In this document: positions 8,169 to 12,366 of the stretch, piece by piece
Position numbering within the stretch: the first letter of the stretch is position 1
Layout: each line of letters starts with the position of its first letter
NCBI GenBank assembly: GCA_028275425.1
Contig: JAPWUT010000028.1
Coordinates: forward strand, 1 to 12,366
Length of the DNA stretch: 12,366 bases
Direction of reading: 5' to 3'
Source: Anaerolineae bacterium
Lineage (GTDB): Bacteria; Chloroflexota; Anaerolineae; SpSt-600
Position numbers and translations under genes: made by a program
The notes under the pieces: model-generated
Told to the model about the DNA's origin: nothing
The model's input: only the letters and a program-made list of their open reading frames with translations
The model's database searches: none

Positions 8169-8978
8169 GACCATCCTCGCCAGCCCAATCATAGCCCTGA
8201 AAGCTTTGTAGACAGTAAGGTAATCGGGGTGGGAGAATTCCACGGTGCGCCCATCTAACCTCTTCGCCTCAGGGATAAGTTCGGCAAGGTCAGCGTAAGC
8301 GCTGTTTATGAATTCAACCCGAATGGTGAAGGGCCCTTCTAAGCGGAACAATTTACCGCCCTGCTTCAAGGCTTCATAGGCTGCTTTTTTAATCCTTTCT
8401 CTGGCTTCGGCTGGGGGAAGACAACGAGCCGCATATCGCCCTACTGCTTCTTTTACCACTACCGTTTGGATTTCCCCGAGGAATTTGTGGGCTTCCTCCA
8501 CCACCTTATCGTCCCCGGTAACAAGGCCTACTGGGACGCCGAAGTGCCCGGCTAAGGCCGCATTCAGTCCCAGCTCTCCGATAAGCATCCCGTTTAAGTA
8601 GACGTTGAACACGATTCTGCCCATGTAAGTGTGGTCCATAACTCCGGCCCAGGTCCCAGCCCTGGAGTGGTATCCTATGAAAAAGGCGATGTCAAATCCG
8701 CCGTCTATGCCTTCCATCATTTCCAAGGGTTTAGGGGAGCCGCTTACGAGCTGGGCTTTAGGGTGTATTTCTTCCACTAAGAGGTTATCCATGGAGCCAT
8801 GGGCGTCGTTGACCAGGATTTCGGTAGCGCCTCCTTCAATAGCCCCTTCAATGGCCGCATTGACTTCTAAGGTCATTAGTTTGCGGAAGCGGTTATACTC
8901 TTCTCGGTTTTCGCCGACTTGGTTGGGGTTGACAACTCCGGAGATTCCTTCCATATCGCAGGAAATGTAAACTTTCAT
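8160..8978 (-). CDS. M55 family D-aminopeptidase (DppA-like)
   Basis: A 272-residue zinc peptidase of the DppA family, which releases N-terminal D-amino acids from short peptides. Residues matching the Bacillus subtilis DppA metal site are visible: CDMEG with Asp8 and Glu10, DAHG with His60, GYHS with His104 and GE at Glu135 (Glu133 in B. subtilis). The proposed nucleophile Cys115 has no counterpart; D-H-T stands at 115-117. The start is ATG 8978, with AAGGAGG at 8991-8985; an in-frame start at 9089 would only translate repeat sequence and is rejected. The coding end overlaps the osmC-like gene tail to tail by 9 bp. It lies downstream of the E2 operon but is separated from it by the repeat block, so it may have its own promoter. 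Possible roles are peptidoglycan-peptide or D-peptide scavenging. Confidence 0.92.
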   Translation of the reverse strand: MKVYISCDMEGISGVVNPNQVGENREEYNRFRKLMTLEVNAAIEGAIEGGATEILVNDAHGSMDNLLVEEIHPKAQLVSGSPKPLEMMEGIDGGFDIAFFIGYHSRAGTWAGVMDHTYMGRIVFNVYLNGMLIGELGLNAALAGHFGVPVGLVTGDDKVVEEAHKFLGEIQTVVVKEAVGRYAARCLPPAEARERIKKAAYEALKQGGKLFRLEGPFTIRVEFINSAYADLAELIPEAKRLDGRTVEFSHPDYLTVYKAFRAMIGLARMVLR

Positions 8979-9015
8979 GGCTGCCCTCCTTGGAAGCGCA
9001 TTAGTTAATATGGGA

Positions 9016-9168
9016 GGGGGCTCTGCCCCCTGGACCCCCCGTTTGCCCACCCCCGTGGGCTTTGGGTTTGCCAGCGTATTGGGTCCCACTCGTGGCGGGG
9101 TTGCTAATGTGGGCTACTCGCCCCCTTTAAGGTTTCGTGGGGGGACACCCCCCCACAACCACCCGCCA
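9016..9168. repeat. 153-bp tandem repeat, unit 1
   Basis: First copy of a 153-bp direct repeat between the E2 and D-aminopeptidase genes. It contains three inverted repeats: GGGGG/CCCCC at 9016-9030, GCCCAC/GTGGGC at 9045-9060, and a run of G against a run of C near 9138-9155. It differs from unit 2 at about eight positions. The 153-bp length is a multiple of three, which produces long spurious reading frames across the block. No protein is assigned to it. Confidence 0.95.
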
Positions 9169-9321
9169 GGGGGCTTCGCCCCCTGGACCCCCCGTTTGCC
9201 CACCCCCGTGGGCTTAAGGTTCGCCGGCGTATTGGGTCCCACTCGTGGCAGGGTTGCTAATGTGGGCTACTCGCCCCCTTTAAGGTTTCGTGGGAGGACA
9301 CCCCCCCACAACCACCCGCCA
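9169..9321. repeat. 153-bp tandem repeat, unit 2
   Basis: Second full copy, about 95% identical to unit 1 with no length change. Its leading hairpin is a perfect 9-bp stem (9166-9174 against 9178-9186) with a TTC loop. The central 60 bases, including TTGGGTCCCACTCGTGGC and TTGCTAATGTGGGCTACTCG, are almost unchanged between copies. Confidence 0.95.
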
Positions 9322-9432
9322 GGGGGGCTTCGCCCCCCTGGACCCCCAATGGAGTTTGAGGAAGGGGTGAGAAAGGATGGCTCGGTAGATGGGTTCAATG
9401 CTGGCCCACAGTTCTTGGGTGAAGCTCGTCAC
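9280..9432 (-). pseudogene. 5' remnant of a TenA-family gene, truncated by the repeat
   Basis: A short minus-strand frame of 50 codons. It starts with GTG 9432 behind a perfect AAGGAGG (9445-9439, 6-nt spacer) that overlaps the E2 stop codon. Its first 25 or so residues read SFTQELWASIEPIYRAI then L-S-H-P-F-L, the characteristic N terminus of TenA/thiaminase II proteins (F-T-x-E-L-W ... I-L-x-H-P-F). From about 9350 the frame runs into the G/C-rich repeat and ends at TAA 9282-9280. A full TenA protein is about 220 residues; the rest is absent, because the D-aminopeptidase gene starts 300 bp further on. I read it as the last gene of the E2 operon, cut off by repeat insertion or a repeat-linked deletion. 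TenA identity is from motif recognition only. Confidence 0.65.
9322..9347. repeat. Partial third repeat unit
   Basis: Only the leading hairpin of a third unit, GGGGGGC/GCCCCCC plus TGGACCCCC, which starts 153 bp after unit 2 with one extra G and C in the stem. The repeat ends here, and on the minus strand it marks the point where the TenA-like frame loses its homology. Confidence 0.85.
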
Positions 9433-9444
9433 GTTCGTCCTCCT

Positions 9445-10587
9445 TCAAAGGAGAAGGCGGTATGGGTTCTCCAAAAGTTCCTTCACGGTCCGAAGGAATT
9501 CGGCTGCGGGCGCGCCATCAACAATCCGGTGGTCAAAGGTTAAGCTAAGGTGCATCATCGCTCTGGGAACGACTTGGCCTTGCTGGAAAGAGGGCTTCTC
9601 TACAATCCTTCCAACCCCAAGGATAGCCACTTCGGGCGGATTGATGATGGGGGTGAAGATGTCAACCCCGTACATACCAAGGTTTGTGACGGTGAAGGTG
9701 CTTCCGGTTACTTCATCAACGGTAAGGGTGCCTGCCCTCGCCCCTTCAGCGAGCCTGCGGGTTTCGGCTGCTATTTCTCTGAGGGATTTTTTATCGGCAT
9801 CCCTAACCACCGGAACTATAAGTCCTCCTTCCAAAGCTACCGCTACCCCTATGTGCACTTCATCTAAGAGGTGGATTTCGTCCCCTATCAGGGTAGAATT
9901 GAGGAGTGGGTGTTTTTTGAGGGCGATGGCAGCCGCTTTGACCACCATATCGGTATAGGTCAGTTCAAATTCTCCCTTGAGCTGTTCCCTCATCCGGACC
10001 AGTTCCGTGGCATCAATTTCAGTAGTTATGGTGACCTGGGCCATAGTCTGTAGGCTCTGGGTCATCCTCTCAGCTATGGCCTGGCGCATACCGATGAAAG
10101 GGATGACTTTGGCGGGTGGCCGAGGGGGAGGTGGAGGAGCTTTGCGGGCCTCCACAAAGGCCATAACGTCTTTCTCAGTAATCCGGCCCCCAGGGCCCGT
10201 GCCTTTTATCTGAGAAAGGTCAACGCCGTGCTCTTTGGCCAGCCTTTTGGCCGCTGGAGTGGCCAGAATTTCCTTAGGGGCCGGGGCCTCAACGGGCACC
10301 TCAGCAGTAGGAGGAGCAACCGGAGCTCTTTCCAGTTCCGGTATGACCTCGCCTGGCTCGGCTATGTAGGCGATAACTTCTCCTACGGCTTTGACCTCTT
10401 TTTCTGCCGCAGCGTGCCGAAGGATACCTGAAGCCGGGGCTTCAATTTCGTAGGTGATTTTCTTGCTCATGACTACTGCTATGCGTTCCCCTTTCTCCAC
10501 CCTGGCCCCATCAGGCTTGAGCCATTTGACCACAGTGCCTTCAGTCATGGCCATACCAAGTTTGGGCATGATTACCTTTACTGCCAT
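9445..10587 (-). CDS. 2-oxo acid / acetoin dehydrogenase E2 (dihydrolipoyl acyltransferase)
   Basis: A 380-residue E2 core subunit, which takes the acyl group from E1 on a swinging lipoyl arm and passes it to CoA. Domains: one lipoyl domain (1-77, lipoyl lysine Lys43 in MSKKIT), a Pro/Ala linker, a peripheral subunit-binding domain (about 108-143, ending GTGPGGRITEKDV), a second Pro-rich linker, then the catalytic domain (about 160-380) with the His353 active site in DHRIVDG. The usual D-K-A at the lipoyl site is K-K-I here. ATG 10587 follows AAGGAGG (10600-10594) by 6 nt and lies 1 nt after the Lin0512 stop. The acyl substrate is not fixed by sequence; the AcoX-like neighbour hints at acetoin. 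No E1 or E3 gene is in the window. Confidence 0.93.
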   Translation of the reverse strand: MAVKVIMPKLGMAMTEGTVVKWLKPDGARVEKGERIAVVMSKKITYEIEAPASGILRHAAAEKEVKAVGEVIAYIAEPGEVIPELERAPVAPPTAEVPVEAPAPKEILATPAAKRLAKEHGVDLSQIKGTGPGGRITEKDVMAFVEARKAPPPPPRPPAKVIPFIGMRQAIAERMTQSLQTMAQVTITTEIDATELVRMREQLKGEFELTYTDMVVKAAAIALKKHPLLNSTLIGDEIHLLDEVHIGVAVALEGGLIVPVVRDADKKSLREIAAETRRLAEGARAGTLTVDEVTGSTFTVTNLGMYGVDIFTPIINPPEVAILGVGRIVEKPSFQQGQVVPRAMMHLSLTFDHRIVDGAPAAEFLRTVKELLENPYRLLL

Positions 10588-10588
10588 C

Positions 10589-10963
10589 TCATCCCTCCTT
10601 CTCCATGCTTACCCAAACAGTAACGGCCGCATTGGCTACCAGGATTTCATCGGATTTGTCCCCCAGCTCTGGCTGGTATATCCCGCGGGCAATCATTCCC
10701 CCTTCTATCACCTCCAGCCTTTTCCGGCCGAAGGGGATAACCTCTAAGACTTCTTCAGTTCTTACCTTCTCAGGGTAAGGGCAAGCTATCAAGACCTCAA
10801 CCTCTATTTGGTTCAGGTCCTTAAGGCCGATTATTTCCACAAGGCCGCACAAGCAGCTTCTGGATATAGCATCGGCTACGGCCTTGCGGGCCGCTTTGGT
10901 GGGATCCTGGCCGTGCTGGTCAATCCCTTGGCCTATTTCCACGATGAATTTCTTCAAGCTCAT
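10589..10963 (-). CDS. Lin0512-family protein
   Basis: A 124-residue protein matching my recollection of the Lin0512 family of uncharacterised small bacterial proteins: F-I-V-E-I-G-Q-G-I-D-Q-H-G-Q-D near the N terminus (6-20), T-K-A-A-x-K-A-V-x-D-A-I (22-33), then V-E-V-L-I-A-C-P (55-62) and E-G-G-M (87-90). Function is unknown. It is wedged between the AcoX-like and E2 genes, with an ATGA 4-bp overlap upstream and 1 nt downstream, so the three should be made in step, suggesting a job linked to the lipoyl-dependent complex. ATG 10963 is chosen because homology begins there and AGGAAGGGA precedes it; the longer open frame upstream only reads AcoX DNA out of frame. Confidence 0.85.
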   Translation of the reverse strand: MSLKKFIVEIGQGIDQHGQDPTKAARKAVADAISRSCLCGLVEIIGLKDLNQIEVEVLIACPYPEKVRTEEVLEVIPFGRKRLEVIEGGMIARGIYQPELGDKSDEILVANAAVTVWVSMEKEG

Positions 10964-11955
10964 GTTTCCCTTCCTGTGAAGAAACCTCTCCTGGCCGCTT
11001 CTTCCAGGGCCTTGGGTATGTCCACAACCCTTGGCCCATTCCCCGTGAGGCGGACTTTGAAGACGGAATTGCGTCCTACCTCCACTTCTCTCTCCCCATC
11101 CAGGGCCAAAATTGAAGGCTTCCAGTGTATTTCCACTGCATCTCCTATGCCGATTAATGAGCAACTTTCTACCTGGACTTCTTCTATCAAGCCGGGGGCA
11201 ACCGGTGCGAGGACTTTCCGCCCTGGCCCTATTTTTATGTAAACCCCGTGCCCTTCATCCAAGGCATTGGGGTAAAGGCAGCCTCCTACGGAGGATAGGC
11301 CTATGTTCCCAGGTGAAGCCCTGGCCAGGATTATCTCCCGAACTTTGGACATATCCCATATAGCTTTGGCAGCGATGAAGACGTCATCGTAAACCACAAC
11401 ATCCACGAGAGCGATGTCCACAAGCTCCCCGTTCTCCCCTTCTATTTCCAGCCTTTTAGTGGGCCGGGCTACTTCCTTTACTTCAACGGCCCCTACGGCT
11501 ACAACTCCGGCCGCCAACCCGGCTATTGTCCCTTCAACCATGAAAGGGAAAACGTTGTTTGTCCCCGTGGAGATAGGGACAAGGGGCACATCTCCGCAAG
11601 CTTTAGCTACGGCTCTATTTGTGCCATCGCCTCCCAAGGTGACTATGCATTTTGCTCCGGCATCGGCTAAGAGGGAAGCCGCCAGGGTGGAATCCCTCTG
11701 GTCGGCATAGATGGGCATATCCAGTGGGCAGACTTCCATGGAAAGTTTAACCGCACTCAGGGCCTTGGGCACGATTCCGAAGTAATCGGGCATGTATAGG
11801 ACCTTTTCCACCCCAGCGGCTTCCAAGCCCAGAAGGACCCTCCGAACAATGTTCACCTTCTCTTGATTGTCAAAGACGGAGCCATGAGCCACAAGCCTCC
11901 TTATGTCTTTACCTGAAGCTGGGTTAGCGATGATACCTACGGTCTTTTCAAGCAA
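10960..11955 (-). CDS. AcoX-like ATP-NAD kinase family protein
   Basis: A 331-residue protein of the ATP-NAD kinase superfamily. It has an N-terminal I-I-A-N-P-A-S-G-K-D segment (8-17), the diagnostic G-G-D-G-T (108-112) and S-T-G-T-N-N (129-134). This pattern, with the STGTNN block and length near 330, is that of AcoX proteins found in acetoin catabolism operons rather than housekeeping NAD kinases. AcoX has no firmly settled activity. The start is TTG 11955 behind AAGGAGG (11966-11960) that overlaps the preceding TAA stop; the spacer is only 4 nt. Its TGA overlaps the Lin0512 ATG. The C-terminal 130 residues resemble the beta-rich domain of diacylglycerol kinase-type folds. It should be cytosolic. 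Confidence 0.85.
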   Translation of the reverse strand: MLEKTVGIIANPASGKDIRRLVAHGSVFDNQEKVNIVRRVLLGLEAAGVEKVLYMPDYFGIVPKALSAVKLSMEVCPLDMPIYADQRDSTLAASLLADAGAKCIVTLGGDGTNRAVAKACGDVPLVPISTGTNNVFPFMVEGTIAGLAAGVVAVGAVEVKEVARPTKRLEIEGENGELVDIALVDVVVYDDVFIAAKAIWDMSKVREIILARASPGNIGLSSVGGCLYPNALDEGHGVYIKIGPGRKVLAPVAPGLIEEVQVESCSLIGIGDAVEIHWKPSILALDGEREVEVGRNSVFKVRLTGNGPRVVDIPKALEEAARRGFFTGRET

Positions 11956-11964
11956 GGCTCCTCC

Positions 11965-12366
11965 TTAAAACCCGTAGTGTTCTCGGACAATTTCCGCCAG
12001 GCCAATGGCCGCAAGCTTGCTTTCCGGGACTAACATCGTTACGGTCACTACTCCTGGCAATCTCCCTATCTCCACTGCGCCAGAGATAGTGACCCTGTTC
12101 ATCACCTCCTCTTTGGACAGGCCAAAGAGTTTAGCCAGTCGGCTGATAGCGTTCTCGGTTGCTTCATTGAGGTTCGGTCCAGAGCCTACCATTTGGATGG
12201 GAAGGGCTTCTTCCACCTCCTTTTGGCCAAACTTTTCAGCTAACTCCATTATAAGCCTTTTTTCTGCAGGGCTAAAAGGACGGGCCAAAGGTGGAAGGTC
12301 TTCCACTGGCGGAAGCAGTATCGGGCCCTCATTGCCGAGCCCTTTGATTACTTTCACCTCAAGGGT
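11965..12366 (-). CDS. C-terminal part of an acetamidase/formamidase-like protein (cut by window edge)
   Basis: The minus-strand frame is open to the window edge, so the gene starts beyond it; the GTG at 12357 is internal. The visible 133 residues include E-G-P-I-L-L-P-P-V-E-D-L-P, then a helical segment N-E-A-T-E-N-A-I-S-R-L with G-L-S-K-E-E-V, and a final strand region ending V-T-M-L-V-P. That order resembles the C terminus of FmdA/AmdA amidohydrolases, which release ammonia from small amides. The call is from general pattern and is moderate. It ends 9 nt before the AcoX-like start, with the stop overlapping its SD, so it is probably the preceding gene of the same operon. Confidence 0.55.
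   Translation of the reverse strand, partial: TLEVKVIKGLGNEGPILLPPVEDLPPLARPFSPAEKRLIMELAEKFGQKEVEEALPIQMVGSGPNLNEATENAISRLAKLFGLSKEEVMNRVTISGAVEIGRLPGVVTVTMLVPESKLAAIGLAEIVREHYGF

Larger units (their letters stand above)
8979..9444. other. E2 to D-aminopeptidase gap
   Basis: This 466-bp gap holds the tandem repeat block (9016-9347), the TenA-like stub (to 9432) and the SD of the D-aminopeptidase gene (8991-8985). On the minus strand TATTAA (9010-9005) could serve as a -10 for the latter, but its -35 would fall in the repeat and does not match well. The strong G/C hairpins could stop or slow transcription from the E2 operon, although no T-run follows them. Confidence 0.6.

Noticed and set aside
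8979..9089. Longer start for the D-aminopeptidase at 9089
   Set aside because: The extra residues translate repeat sequence, while a perfect AAGGAGG and family homology support ATG 8978.
9016..9347. CRISPR array
   Set aside because: The units are long direct tandem copies with no spacer of varying sequence.
8977..9543. A 188-residue plus-strand frame rich in Pro and Gly across the repeat block
   Set aside because: It is open only because the 153-bp repeat is a multiple of three. It starts inside the D-aminopeptidase leader, has no SD and runs antisense into the E2 gene.
10964..11164. Longer start for the Lin0512 protein at 11164
   Set aside because: The extra part is the AcoX gene read out of frame; ATG 10963 with an ATGA overlap fits better.

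Overview
This window reads as a bacterial chromosome segment. It holds the 3' two thirds of a 23S rRNA gene, a 5S rRNA gene and about a dozen protein genes with strong Shine-Dalgarno (SD) sequences. The gyrB type, the gene set, the G/C-run hairpin repeats between genes and the moderately high GC suggest a Chloroflexota-like, perhaps thermophilic, bacterium. That assignment is an inference from general character, not from a search.

Region 1 (1-2468, + strand) is an rRNA operon tail. The 23S gene is split by two group I introns, each carrying a LAGLIDADG homing endonuclease gene. The first intron (5' end outside the window, 3' end at 603) sits after the position equivalent to E. coli 1931. The second (1267-1984) sits after 2593, the site of the Chlamydomonas chloroplast intron that encodes I-CreI, and its protein is clearly I-CreI-like. 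A 663-nt exon lies between the introns, a final exon runs to about 2291, and 5S follows at about 2347-2468.

Region 2 (2479-8168) starts with a UbiD-family decarboxylase gene on the minus strand. It is divergent from a plus-strand cluster: gyrB, a Tat-signal helical protein of unknown function, a GT4 glycosyltransferase and an OsmC-like protein. Junctions in the cluster are 13 nt, 13 nt and an 8-nt overlap, so they are probably co-transcribed.

Region 3 (8160-12366, - strand) is read from right to left. It holds the C-terminal part of an acetamidase/formamidase-like protein (cut by the window edge), an AcoX-like member of the ATP-NAD kinase family, a Lin0512-family protein, a 2-oxo acid dehydrogenase E2 (lipoyl acyltransferase), a previously hidden 5' stub of a TenA-like gene, two copies of a 153-bp tandem repeat, and a DppA-type M55 D-aminopeptidase. 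AcoX, Lin0512 and E2 are joined by 4-bp or 1-nt junctions, which suggests one acetoin- or 2-oxoacid-dehydrogenase-related operon, although no E1 or E3 gene is in view.

The most interesting points are: two homing introns in functional-core helices of one 23S gene; the first endonuclease's stop codon straddling the 3' splice junction; paired changes in the I-CreI-like protein and its presumed target; and the tenA stub cut off by the G/C-rich tandem repeat.
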